This document shows, in pieces, positions 1 through 8,312 of a stretch of 64,000 nucleotides of DNA. Position 1 is the first letter of the stretch. Each line of letters begins with the position of its first letter. The stretch comes from Neobacillus pocheonensis (GTDB lineage: Bacteria > Bacillota > Bacilli > Bacillales > Cytobacillaceae). The position numbers and the translations under genes were made by a program. The stretch is taken from positions 620,001 through 684,000 of the forward strand of contig JAMQCR010000002.1 of the NCBI GenBank assembly GCA_023702235.1, read 5' to 3'. The notes beneath the pieces were generated by a model. The model saw nothing but the letters and a program-made list of their open reading frames with translations, made no database searches and was not told the DNA's origin.

Positions 1-43
1 TGGATCTTCAACAATCGGGCGCGATTGTGGAATAAAACTTAGA
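1..43. repeat. Short interspersed repeat copy at the window edge
   Basis: Read on the minus strand, this stretch carries a core, CGCCCGATTGTTGAA, that closely matches CGCCCGTTTGCTGAA at 44227-44241. It is non-coding. Such short GC-richer cores recur between genes in this window; their function is unknown. Confidence 0.3.
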
Positions 44-102
44 TTTTTAAACGACTTTATTGCTAAAGCATCCTTTATAAAAAAATTTAACAACTTTATT
101 TT

Positions 103-128
103 ACCCCCATCCAAAACAGGATGGGGGT
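103..128. repeat. Perfect 10-bp inverted repeat (hairpin)
   Basis: Arms ACCCCCATCC (103-112) and GGATGGGGGT (119-128) pair perfectly across a 6-nt loop. Neither side has a long U tract, so it is a strong hairpin but not a textbook intrinsic terminator. It lies about 200 bp past the end of the LysR gene and may still stop or protect that transcript. Confidence 0.5.
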
Positions 129-333
129 ATGCATGTTAGAAGTATTAAACTTAAATAACTTATTGTAATCTTGACATTTCCTTATTGCGGGTGGTGACAG
201 CTTCGCTGGTACTACCCCTAATATTGAGAACTTGGGCTTTTTTCGTTACTCCATCATATGTCCCAATAGAGGGAGATGGCTTCTTATTAAAGAATGGCGC
301 CCCATTGTATAATGCAACAAAACTGCAACCACT

Positions 334-1230
334 TCATAAATCAGGTATTGCCTTATTACTTTCTCTTAATAGTTCTAAAAATACGCTTAACGCTTTAGTC
401 TGGAATGGGGATCGTAAGACAACTGAAAATTTCCGTATAATTGGAAGTTGTTTTACGTTTATGACATTTAAAGAGCCCATTGAACATTCCTTACGAATCG
501 CCCAGTACGAAAGTAGACTAACACCAAGACCTGCTTCTACAGATTCCTTAATTAGTTGTGTACTTCCAAACTCCAATGTTTTTTTCGGAATGATTTCACA
601 TAATCTGAACATTTTCTCAGTTACTTCTCTAGTTCCAGAACCATTTTCCCTGACAATCCACGTTTCTTTCTCTAATTCTGATATGTTAATTTCACCATTT
701 TTTTGTGCCAAGCTATGTTTTGGTGAAGCCACCAGATACATGTAATCTACTGCAAAAGGTTCGATTACTAAATTTTTATCTTTGAATTCCCCTTCCAAAA
801 TTCCCACATCTAATTGGTGCTCCAAAACTAATTTTGCTACCTCTTTTGTGTTCCCAATCGTAATGGTTGGAGTGATTAATGGATATTTCCTATACATTTT
901 TGCAATAACATGCGGCAAAACGTATTCCCCAAATGTATAACTGGCACCAATTGAAAGAGGTCCACTCGTCTTGTTGGTTAGATCATCTATCAAGTAATGC
1001 ATTTTTGTATAGAGACCTAATATCTCCTTTGCATGATGATAGACAATTTCCCCAGCTTTATTTAAGCGTACAAATTTATTACTGCGCTCCAACAATTTTG
1101 TCCCCATGGTACGCTCAAAAGATTGAATATATTGGCTTACTGCAGGTTGAGTCATATGTAATTCTTCTGCTGCACGTGAAAAGTTTTCCATCTCTGATAC
1201 CGTTACAAAGACTTGTAACTGTTGATCCAT
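334..1230 (-). CDS. LysR-family transcriptional regulator
   Basis: The N-terminal winged helix-turn-helix (about residues 1-60, containing MTQPAVSQYIQSFE) is typical of LysR, followed by a two-lobed effector-binding domain, about 298 residues in all. I chose the ATG at 1230 because AAAGGG lies 9 nt upstream; the TTG at 1239 would sit directly against that Shine-Dalgarno site. The gene is divergent from a YeiH-type transporter, the same arrangement as yeiE/yeiH of E. coli, so it probably activates the transporter gene in response to a small ligand, possibly a sulfur compound. The ligand is inference. It should bind the palindrome at 1273-1287. Confidence 0.88.
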   Translation of the reverse strand: MDQQLQVFVTVSEMENFSRAAEELHMTQPAVSQYIQSFERTMGTKLLERSNKFVRLNKAGEIVYHHAKEILGLYTKMHYLIDDLTNKTSGPLSIGASYTFGEYVLPHVIAKMYRKYPLITPTITIGNTKEVAKLVLEHQLDVGILEGEFKDKNLVIEPFAVDYMYLVASPKHSLAQKNGEINISELEKETWIVRENGSGTREVTEKMFRLCEIIPKKTLEFGSTQLIKESVEAGLGVSLLSYWAIRKECSMGSLNVINVKQLPIIRKFSVVLRSPFQTKALSVFLELLRESNKAIPDL

Positions 1231-1272
1231 TTTTATCAACCCTTTTATAGTTTATTTTTTATTATATAGTTT

Positions 1273-1287
1273 TACTTATGATAAGTA
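1273..1287. promoter_or_regulatory. Candidate LysR operator between divergent genes
   Basis: TACTTATGATAAGTA is a perfect 15-bp palindrome in the 131-bp region between the LysR gene and the YeiH gene. LysR regulators usually bind such AT-rich dyads to control both promoters. Binding is inferred from position and symmetry only. Confidence 0.45.
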
Positions 1288-1361
1288 TCACAAATATTTA
1301 TTTTTCTTATGGCTAGAAAAGGTTTAGTCTGAGATTGTGAATAAATAAAGGTGGTGTTGAG

Positions 1362-2408
1362 ATGGAAGCGCAGTACACTAGAGTAAATAAAGAACCTATT
1401 CAACCCCAAAAAAAATCTTCATCTCTTGGGCAATGGATCTGTGGAATTGGCTTTACCTTTATGATTGCCTTATTGGGCTACTTATTGGCAAAAACGCCTG
1501 GATTTGATCATGTTGGTCAATTAGCATCCGCGATTGTGATCGCAGTCTTGTATCGGCAATTTTTTGGTTACCCTGAACTCCTCCGTTCAGGTATAGGATT
1601 TTCTTCGAAAAGATTATTACGGTTTGCGATTATTTTGTATGGACTCAAGCTCAATATAGGTACGGTTTTACATGATGGTTTAGGATTACTTGTTCGAGAT
1701 ACTGGCGTTATTATCTTTGCTATCTTGGTAACAGTATGGCTAGCTCGAATGTTGAAAGCAGATAAAAATATATCACTTCTTCTTGGAGTAGGTACAGGGG
1801 TGTGTGGTGCGGCAGCCATAGCTGCGATAGCACCAATTATTAAATCAAAAGATGAAGATACCGCCATTTGTGTTGGTATTATTGCTTTAGTTGGGACGAT
1901 TTTTGCGATTTCTTATACGATATTACGGCCCTTCTTACCGTTGTCAGACATAGATTATGGCATTTGGTCAGGAATTAGCTTACATGAAATTGCTAACGTA
2001 GCCTTAGCTGCAGCACCAGGGGGACAAGATGCACTAGCTATTGGTTTACTTGCAAAATTAGGTCGAGTGTTTTTACTTGTTCCTCTATGCTTTCTTTTGA
2101 TGTACATCATGAAAAGGAAAAGATCTAGGGACGAATGTTCTGAAACGAAGGTTGAATTTCCATGGTTTTTAATAGGGTTCATTATCATGAGCATTATTGG
2201 AAGTTATGTCATTGGTACAACTATTCCAGTATCAAGCGAATTTATGAATGGTATTTCCATGCTTACTACATGGTATTTAACAGCAGCAATGGTCGGACTC
2301 GGATTAAATGTAAGTCTTCGGGATCTCCGTACGAAAGCATTAAAACCGTTAATCGCAATGGGGATTACATCTATCTGTCTTTCCATTTTAGCTTACTTTA
2401 TTGTATAA
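1362..2408 (+). CDS. YeiH-family (UPF0324) putative sulfate/anion exporter
   Basis: This 348-residue membrane protein has about ten hydrophobic segments and the family's glycine-rich stretch (GVGTGVCGAAAIAA near residue 143) followed by KSKDEDTA, typical of UPF0324/YeiH proteins annotated as putative sulfate exporters. AAAGGTGGTG sits just before the ATG. The divergent LysR regulator matches the yeiE/yeiH pair, and the sulfide operon about 1 kb downstream makes a sulfur-related role plausible. The substrate is not proven for the family. It is single-gene, with a small hairpin near 2643 as the first terminator-like structure downstream. Confidence 0.85.
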   Translation: MEAQYTRVNKEPIQPQKKSSSLGQWICGIGFTFMIALLGYLLAKTPGFDHVGQLASAIVIAVLYRQFFGYPELLRSGIGFSSKRLLRFAIILYGLKLNIGTVLHDGLGLLVRDTGVIIFAILVTVWLARMLKADKNISLLLGVGTGVCGAAAIAAIAPIIKSKDEDTAICVGIIALVGTIFAISYTILRPFLPLSDIDYGIWSGISLHEIANVALAAAPGGQDALAIGLLAKLGRVFLLVPLCFLLMYIMKRKRSRDECSETKVEFPWFLIGFIIMSIIGSYVIGTTIPVSSEFMNGISMLTTWYLTAAMVGLGLNVSLRDLRTKALKPLIAMGITSICLSILAYFIV

Positions 2409-2606
2409 AAATGATAGTTTATTATAGTAAACTGAAAGTTAATTGAATATCTTAAGGCCTCGATTCCCTCTACTAATTCATTCTCTTTTTCAAGAATCTG
2501 GCCCTTTTATGGAATAAGGAAGTACTATTTGTTCCCTTCTTATAGCTTTCTATATAATGAAGCTCTATTGAAGAAATGAAAAAGGGCTACAGGAAGGAGA
2601 AATTTA

Positions 2607-2657
2607 ATGGACGGGTTAAAAGAATCTAAGGATGAAATAATAAAACACCTAATTTAA
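2607..2657 (+). CDS. Possible 16-residue peptide ORF
   Basis: A strong AGGAAGGAGA site lies 7 nt before an ATG that opens only 16 codons (MDGLKESKDEIIKHLI). A small hairpin with a T run (2643-2669) overlaps its end. It could be a true micropeptide, or the start of a gene whose rest was deleted. There is no homology I recognise. Confidence 0.3.
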   Translation: MDGLKESKDEIIKHLI

Positions 2658-2669
2658 AGTGTTTTTTTC
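2643..2669 (+). terminator. Weak intrinsic terminator
   Basis: AAACAC pairs with GTGTTT across a short AT loop and runs into seven T residues. It would end transcripts from the YeiH gene or from the micropeptide. Confidence 0.4.
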
Positions 2670-2794
2670 TGTAGATTGAGATAATTTAATAAAAAACCTG
2701 TAATTCTAACAGACATGAATTTTCCTTGAAACTGTTGTTATGGGATTCTTCTCACGGGGCATTATGGGTCAGTTAGCTTTAATATTGATAATGT

Positions 2795-2836
2795 AAAAAA
2801 GCTTGAGGACAAAAAAATTTCCTCAAGCTTTTTTTA
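2795..2836 (+). terminator. Strong intrinsic terminator
   Basis: AAAAGCTTGAGGA and TCCTCAAGCTTTT form a 13-bp stem ending in a run of T. It insulates the sulfur operon from upstream transcription. The flanking 2670-2794 and 2837-3100 hold no gene that I can recognise. Confidence 0.75.
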
Positions 2837-3104
2837 TTTCGAAAGTATGGAAGGGAGTTTTTTATTTTATCTTGTTTTTTCTTTTTCGGTTTTAACGGGA
2901 TACTGTATCTAAATCATCCGGGGGTACTTCTACATCGCCATCAAGTTAAATTGATTGGTTCGCAAACGAAAAAAATGGACTGAATTCCCATAAATGACTG
3001 TAGAGAACAGTTATACGAAATCTAAAAAAATTTTGTTAACTGATATGTTAGTTGACTCACTTTATAGAAATAGCTTGAAGAGTTTATCACAGATGCAAAA
3101 CTAG

Positions 3105-3120
3105 TTCCTAGTCCTAGGAA
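3105..3120. promoter_or_regulatory. Candidate enhancer (UAS) for the sigma-54 activator
   Basis: TTCCTAG-TC-CTAGGAA is a perfect 7-2-7 inverted repeat about 107 bp upstream of the -24 element at 3227, the distance expected for an enhancer bound by a sigma-54 activator. The same repeat is not found before the second promoter at 6992, so the assignment is tentative. Confidence 0.35.
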
Positions 3121-3226
3121 GAGTCTAAGCTTGATGATAAAAGGTTTTTTAATTTGAATGATAGCAAAATTGGGAATTTCAAAAGAGTGTGGTGCGCAAA
3201 TCAAGCAGTTTTACAGAAGAAATCAG

Positions 3227-3243
3227 TTGGCATGGTTCTTGCA
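3227..3243 (+). promoter_or_regulatory. Sigma-54 (-24/-12) promoter of the sulfur operon
   Basis: TTGGCATGGTTCTTGCA matches the sigma-54 consensus TGGCAC-N5-TTGC, with GG and GC separated by exactly 10 nt. It lies 38 bp before the first translated ORF of the operon (3281) and 76 bp before the TauE gene. A sigma-54 activator gene lies in the same cluster at 8313. Confidence 0.85.
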
Positions 3244-3280
3244 ATATAAATGTTAAGTAAATAGAGAAAGGAGGGAGGAG

Positions 3281-3322
3281 ATGAATCATCAACTACTCTG
3301 TGAGAGTCTCAGAAAAGAATGA
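3281..3322 (+). CDS. 13-residue leader ORF coupled to the TauE gene
   Basis: AAAGGAGGGAGGAG, one of the strongest ribosome sites in the window, is followed directly by an ATG opening 13 codons (MNHQLLCESLRKE). Its TGA overlaps the TauE start as ATGA. The TauE ATG itself lacks a good site, so ribosomes are probably delivered by the leader. The peptide has one Cys. Whether the peptide matters beyond coupling is unknown. Confidence 0.5.
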   Translation: MNHQLLCESLRKE

Positions 3323-4101
3323 CAACTTTTCAAGTGCTCCTCTCCATTGTTTCAGGAACTATTGTCGGATTCGTACTGGGTTTGCTCGGCGGAGGTGGAT
3401 CAATTCTTGCTGTTCCTCTTTTGCTTTACGTTGTTGGTATGAAAGATCCGCATGTGGTAATTGGCACGACAGCGTCAGCCGTTGCCATAAATGCCTATGC
3501 AAACCTAATTCCACACGCACGAGCTGGCCACGTGCAGTGGAAAGCGGCGATTGTTTTTGCAGTCCCTGGTGCCCTAAGTGCTTATACAGGATCAATTATT
3601 GGAAAGTTGGTACCTGGGAAACAGTTGTTGTTTCTTTTTGCCATTCTGATGATTGTTATGGGTGTAAAAATGGCTATGCCAAAGAAAAAGAAGAGTCAAT
3701 CAGAGGATCTTAAAAATCAAGTAAAACTTCCACAGCTGATCATCATGGCTATCCTGGTGGGACTGTTATCCGGTTTTTTTGGGATTGGCGGAGGATTTTT
3801 GATTGTTCCCGGCTTGATTTTTGCGGCAAGAATGCCCATGATTGCAGCAATTGGATCCTCATTGGTATCAGTCGGCACATTTGGACTTACAACAGCGGTG
3901 AGCTACAGTATATCCGGTCTCGTAAACTGGTGGGTTATGTTAGCGTTTGTTGGAGGCGGAGTTGGCGGTGGAATGGTGGGGGCTTGGCTGGCGGCACGCT
4001 TAAGTAAACAACAGCGTACACTCCATTATATATTTTCCGGTGTCGTTATGTTGGTAGCCATTTACATGCTGATTATTAATGCTGAAGCCTTAGATTTGTG
4101 A
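3319..4101 (+). CDS. TauE/SafE-family sulfite/organosulfur exporter
   Basis: A 260-residue membrane protein with two homologous halves, each with the glycine-rich TauE/SafE motif (GLLGGGGSILAVPLL near residue 22 and GFFGIGGGFLIVPG near 153). This DUF81 family exports sulfite or sulfonates across the membrane, and in staphylococcal cst operons a TauE gene accompanies cstA, cstB and sqr. Here it is the first full gene after a sigma-54 promoter, translationally coupled to a leader ORF, and 34 bp upstream of the SQR-like gene. The likely role is removal of sulfite or thiosulfate made by the downstream enzymes. Confidence 0.88.
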   Translation: MTTFQVLLSIVSGTIVGFVLGLLGGGGSILAVPLLLYVVGMKDPHVVIGTTASAVAINAYANLIPHARAGHVQWKAAIVFAVPGALSAYTGSIIGKLVPGKQLLFLFAILMIVMGVKMAMPKKKKSQSEDLKNQVKLPQLIIMAILVGLLSGFFGIGGGFLIVPGLIFAARMPMIAAIGSSLVSVGTFGLTTAVSYSISGLVNWWVMLAFVGGGVGGGMVGAWLAARLSKQQRTLHYIFSGVVMLVAIYMLIINAEALDL

Positions 4102-4135
4102 GCAGCTTTACCAAAAATAAGATAAGGTGATTAGA

Positions 4136-5344
4136 ATGACAAAGGTGAAGAATGAGACACATTACAAAATTTTGATTGTTGGCGGTGGGAGTGCTGGAAT
4201 TACGGTTGCAGCCCGTCTCCTGCGTGAATCACACACCCTGAGAGAAAATATTGCCATTATTGACCCCGCTACGAAACATTATTATCAGCCATTATGGACG
4301 CTTGTCGGAGCTGGCGAAGCTGATAAATCTGTGACGCAAAGGGAGGAAGCATCCGTTATTCCGAATGGAGCCGTGTGGGTGCAGGATGCGGTTACCGCAT
4401 TTCAGCCAGATGAAAATGCTGTTATAACAGCATCTGGAAAGAAACTTCACTATGAGTATCTTGTTGTTGCGGCCGGGATTCAAATTGATTGGCATAAAAT
4501 CAAAGGATTAAAAGATAGTATTGGAAAGAATGGGGTATGTAGTAATTACTCCTTTGATTATGTTGATAGCACTTGGGAAGCAATCCGCAACTTCAAAGGG
4601 GGAACTTCCATCTTTACCAATCCGAACACTCCGGTGAAATGTGGTGGAGCCCCTCAAAAAATCATGTATTTGGCGGAAGATTATTTCAGAAAATCTGGAG
4701 TGCGCCCACACTCTTCGGTTATTTTTGTTTCAGGCAGCCCATCTATTTTCAATGTAAAAAAATATGAACAGGCACTTAACAAAATAATTGAACGAAAAGA
4801 AATCGAGACACGGTTTATGCACCATCTCATTGAAATTGATGGTGAAAAAAAACAAGCGACATTCGAAAATCTGAACACAAAAGAGCGTGTAAATATGCAA
4901 TATGACATGATTCATGTAGTACCACCGATGAGCGCCCCTGATTTTATCAAGAACAGCCCACTTGCGGCAAGTAATGGTTGGTTGAATGTAGACAAATATA
5001 CGCTGCAGCATCAATGCTTTGACAATGTATTTGGCATTGGGGACTGCACCAACCTGCCTACGTCGAAAACGGGGGCTGCGATTCGTAAACAAGCACCCGT
5101 GCTTGTGCAAAATTTACTTCATCGGATGCGTGCCAAACCAATGGTTCATAAATATGACGGTTATACATCATGTCCGCTTGTTACCGGATATGGACGGCTA
5201 ATACTGGCTGAATTCAATTATGATTTACAGCCGCAGGAAACTTTCCCTATTAATCAGTCACGCGAGAGGTACAGCATGTATGTATTAAAGAAAAACTTCC
5301 TTCCCGTTATGTATTGGAAGGGAATGCTCAAAGGTAGGATGTGA
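4136..5344 (+). CDS. Sulfide:quinone oxidoreductase-like flavoprotein
   Basis: The N-terminal Rossmann motif ILIVGGGSAGITVA binds FAD, and PVKCGGAPQKIMYLAED (about residue 160) matches the redox-Cys region of type II/HMT2-like sulfide:quinone oxidoreductases. The C-terminal FGIGDCTNLPTSKTGAA is the second FAD contact. At about 402 residues the length is normal. I chose the ATG at 4136 because AAGGTGA lies 5 nt upstream; the GTG at 4127 is inside that site. The predicted reaction is sulfide plus quinone to persulfide/sulfane sulfur plus quinol at the membrane. Its neighbours, a sulfite exporter and a persulfide dioxygenase-rhodanese, support this. Confidence 0.85.
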   Translation: MTKVKNETHYKILIVGGGSAGITVAARLLRESHTLRENIAIIDPATKHYYQPLWTLVGAGEADKSVTQREEASVIPNGAVWVQDAVTAFQPDENAVITASGKKLHYEYLVVAAGIQIDWHKIKGLKDSIGKNGVCSNYSFDYVDSTWEAIRNFKGGTSIFTNPNTPVKCGGAPQKIMYLAEDYFRKSGVRPHSSVIFVSGSPSIFNVKKYEQALNKIIERKEIETRFMHHLIEIDGEKKQATFENLNTKERVNMQYDMIHVVPPMSAPDFIKNSPLAASNGWLNVDKYTLQHQCFDNVFGIGDCTNLPTSKTGAAIRKQAPVLVQNLLHRMRAKPMVHKYDGYTSCPLVTGYGRLILAEFNYDLQPQETFPINQSRERYSMYVLKKNFLPVMYWKGMLKGRM

Positions 5345-5401
5345 TAATGTTTTTGATGGTCATAACAAAACAAAAGAAAGCGCTTAAAAGGAGGATGACT
5401 T

Positions 5402-6833
5402 ATGTTAATCAAATACTTTTACGATGAGAAACTGGCTCAAGCTTCATACCTTGTGGGATGTCAGGATACTGGCAAAGCGATCATTGTTGATCCGTCACGC
5501 AATATAGAACCTTACATAAAAACGGCAAGAGCACATGGCATGCGGATTGTGGGTGCAACGGAAACACACATCCACGCGGACTTTTTGTCTGGTTCGCAGG
5601 AGCTAGCTTCAAGGATGGGGGCCACATTGTATTTATCTGATGAAGGAGGCCTAACTGGAAATATGAGTACGTAACTGGGTATGAACACTGCTTTCTGAGG
5701 AATGGAGATGTATTTGCCATTGGAAATATCCATTTTGAGGTGATGCATACACCAGGACACACACCTGAACATATATCACTGCTTGTAACAGATGGCGGTG
5801 CATCTACCGAAGGCCGATCGGCATATTTACCGGAGATTTTGTGTTTGTCGGTGATGTGGGGCGTCCCGATTTATTAGAAAAAGCCGTGGGGGTACGCGGT
5901 TCCTCAGAAAAAATGGCACGCATAATGTATCGGTCACTAAAGCAGTTTAAAAATCTTCCTGACTATCTCCAAGTATGGCCAGGGCATGGAGCGGGCAGTG
6001 CCTGTGGAAAAGCGCTAGGAGCAGTCCCATCGTCAACCATCGGCTATGAAAAACGGACAAATTGGGCATTGCAATATGATAATGAGGATCGCTTTATGGA
6101 AGCGCTGTTGGCTGGACAGCCGGAGGCACCCCCTTATTTTTCAATAATGAAGCGGTTGAATAAAGAGGGAGCGCCGCAAATCCAAAGGATGGTAGTACCG
6201 CTTCGTATGGAGGTTTCGATAGATATTGTGCAGGAATGGGTAGAACAGGGAATTGTCGTTGATACGCGTCCAGCCAGTGATTTTGCCGCTAAGCATATAC
6301 GAGGCACGATTAATATCCCTTATAATAAATCATTTGTAACTTGGGCGGGATGGCTGCTGGATTATGACCAGCCTATATATCTTCTAGCAACCAATACTGA
6401 TGTGGAAGATATTGTGAATGATCTCCAGTCCATTGGATTGGATCGCATCGTTGCAACAATGGAGCCATATGTTATTGAGCTGGCAAGCGAATCTGATTCG
6501 CGTGTGATGAAGTATGAAGAAGTGACAATGGATCAGGTAGATGGTGCTATTCAAACAGAAGGCATATATGTACTTGATGTCCGAAGTATGGGCGAGTGGG
6601 AGGAAGGCCGCGATATTCCGCAGGCGAAGCATGTGATGCTTGGTCATCTGCAGGAACAGTCACACACCATTCCGCATGATAAACCAATTTTAGTTTATTG
6701 CAAAACTGGCGGAAGATCTGCTATCGCGGCAAGCCTTCTGCAAGTTCATGGATTTAAAGCAGTACAAAGTCTTGTGGGCGGTTTTGAGGAATGGAGAAAA
6801 CAGGAGAAGTTGCGAACCACTAGAGATTTTTAA
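5402..6833 (+). pseudogene. cstB: CstB-like persulfide dioxygenase-rhodanese, two frameshifts
   Basis: After AGGAGG the ATG at 5402 opens an ETHE1-like metallo-beta-lactamase domain (THIHADFLSG supplies metal ligands). The frame is lost at about 5650 and again at about 5813. Reading through both recovers TGYEH, HTPGHTPEHIS and GDFVFVGDVGRPDLL, then an inactive rhodanese repeat and a C-terminal rhodanese with VYCKTGGRSA (active Cys). The order and size match CstB of S. aureus, which oxidises persulfides to thiosulfate. Both lesions are one-base deletions next to GG/CC runs, so sequencing error is as likely as decay. If intact it completes the SQR-CstB-TauE route. Confidence 0.82.
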
Positions 6834-6991
6834 ATGAAATCTTTGAATCTTATCATCTATGCGAAAATATTTACCATGTTTGCAAATTTGCCAGCGCTTA
6901 TTGATGTAAGGGTTTTCGAAAATGACTTCGCGGTTTTCGGAATTCAATCAAGAAATTCTATTAAAAAAGGCGATTTTATAAGGAAAATAAG

Positions 6992-7008
6992 TTGGCATGA
7001 AAATTGCT
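6992..7008 (+). promoter_or_regulatory. Second sigma-54 promoter, before the PatB-like gene
   Basis: TTGGCATGAAAATTGCT has the invariant GG and GC exactly 10 nt apart and starts with the same TTGGCATG as the promoter at 3227. It lies 60 bp before the ATG at 7068, so the lyase can be expressed separately but under the same activator. The 158 bp between the CstB-like gene and this site hold no gene. Confidence 0.82.
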
Positions 7009-7067
7009 TATATAAATTACGTAAAGAGGCAGTATGCATAAGCAAACATGAGAAGGAGAGATACGTG

Positions 7068-8252
7068 ATGAAATATAATTTTGATCAAGAAATCTGTCGC
7101 CAGGGCACTGACTGCGAAAAATGGGATAATCTTAAAAATCAATTTGGTGTAAAGGATGTTATTCCGATGTGGGTGGCAGATATGGATTTCAAGTCTCCGC
7201 AACCTGTCATTGAAGCGTTAAAACAGCGGGCGGAGCACGGTGTATATGGCTACGGGCTTAGATCAGACTCGTATATGGAATCCATTGTTGACTGGATAAA
7301 AAGAAGACATCGATGGTCCGTTAAGAAAGAATGGATTACCCACAGCCCAGGCGTGATTCCGGCCTTATCGCTTTCGATTAAGTCCTTTACGAATCCAGGA
7401 GACAAAATTATTATCCAACCGCCTGTATACCATCATTTTGCCCGTGTGATCCAAGCGGCTGGCCGTGAAATTGTTAGTAATCCGCTTATGCTTGAAAATG
7501 GGCGTTATTCCATGGATTTCGAAGACTTGGAGGCAAAGATAGATGCAAAGGTAAAAATGTTAATTCTGTGCAGTCCTCATAACCCAATCGGAAGGGTATG
7601 GAGCAAAGAAGAATTGACGAGGTTGGGACAGCTTTGTATAAAACACAACATTCTCATTGTAGCAGATGAAATTCATTTTGATTTTGTTTATAAGACACAT
7701 ACTCACATTCCTTTTGCCTCTATTTCAGAAGAGTTTGCGAATCACTCCCTTACCTGCATTGCGCCAAGCAAAACGTTTAACCTGATGGGTGTGCAGACGT
7801 CGAGTATTATTATTCCAAATCAGCAACTGCGCGATAGGTATGATCAAGAACTTCATACATTATCCATTGGTTCGCCAAACATATTTGGCGTTGTTGCGTT
7901 AGAGGCTGCTTACCGCTATGGAGAAGAATGGCTGGATCAGCTCCTTGAATATTTGCAGGGGAATTTGGAGTACACTCTAAGTTACTTCAGCGACAACATT
8001 CCGCAAATAAACGTCATCCAGCCAGAAGGCACATACCTTGTATGGCTGGATTGCCGGGAATTGAGTTTTTCAGTTAAAGAATTGGATGAATTTATGTTAC
8101 AGAGAGCAAGAGTTGCGATGAATGAAGGACACATTTTCGGTAGGGAAGGTGAAGGATTTATGAGGCTAAATATTGCTTGTCCGCGTTCGATGTTAAAAAA
8201 TGCGCTGGTTGGAATAGAAAACGCTGTCGCTTCTCTATGTAAAGCTCATTAA
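7068..8252 (+). CDS. PatB/MalY-type cystathionine beta-lyase (C-S lyase)
   Basis: A 394-residue fold-type I PLP enzyme. VIPMWVADMDFKSP near the N-terminus and the PLP lysine in APSKTFNLMG are typical of the MalY/PatB group, which cleaves cystathionine and cysteine-type substrates to thiols or sulfide, pyruvate and ammonia. The frame is open much further upstream, but GAAGGAGAG just before the ATG at 7068 and the length (B. subtilis PatB is 387 residues) fix the start. The gene sits between a sigma-54 promoter and the sigma-54 activator gene, which suggests that sulfide release and sulfide removal are controlled together. Confidence 0.85.
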   Translation: MKYNFDQEICRQGTDCEKWDNLKNQFGVKDVIPMWVADMDFKSPQPVIEALKQRAEHGVYGYGLRSDSYMESIVDWIKRRHRWSVKKEWITHSPGVIPALSLSIKSFTNPGDKIIIQPPVYHHFARVIQAAGREIVSNPLMLENGRYSMDFEDLEAKIDAKVKMLILCSPHNPIGRVWSKEELTRLGQLCIKHNILIVADEIHFDFVYKTHTHIPFASISEEFANHSLTCIAPSKTFNLMGVQTSSIIIPNQQLRDRYDQELHTLSIGSPNIFGVVALEAAYRYGEEWLDQLLEYLQGNLEYTLSYFSDNIPQINVIQPEGTYLVWLDCRELSFSVKELDEFMLQRARVAMNEGHIFGREGEGFMRLNIACPRSMLKNALVGIENAVASLCKAH

Positions 8253-8312
8253 GTTATTTTGTGATAATATTGATTTATTATTCCATATAACGCTATAGCA
8301 GAGGAGGATCAT

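Noticed and set aside
185..745. 186-codon open frame on the plus strand
   Set aside because: It lies entirely opposite the well-conserved LysR gene, has no ribosome site and no domain.
4730..5110. 126-codon minus-strand frame
   Set aside because: Antisense shadow of the SQR-like gene; no start signal and no protein-like pattern.
5370..5392. GAAAGCGCTTAA before the CstB-like gene as a cre site
   Set aside because: It lacks the flanking TG and CA of the consensus and overlaps the ribosome site region; too weak.
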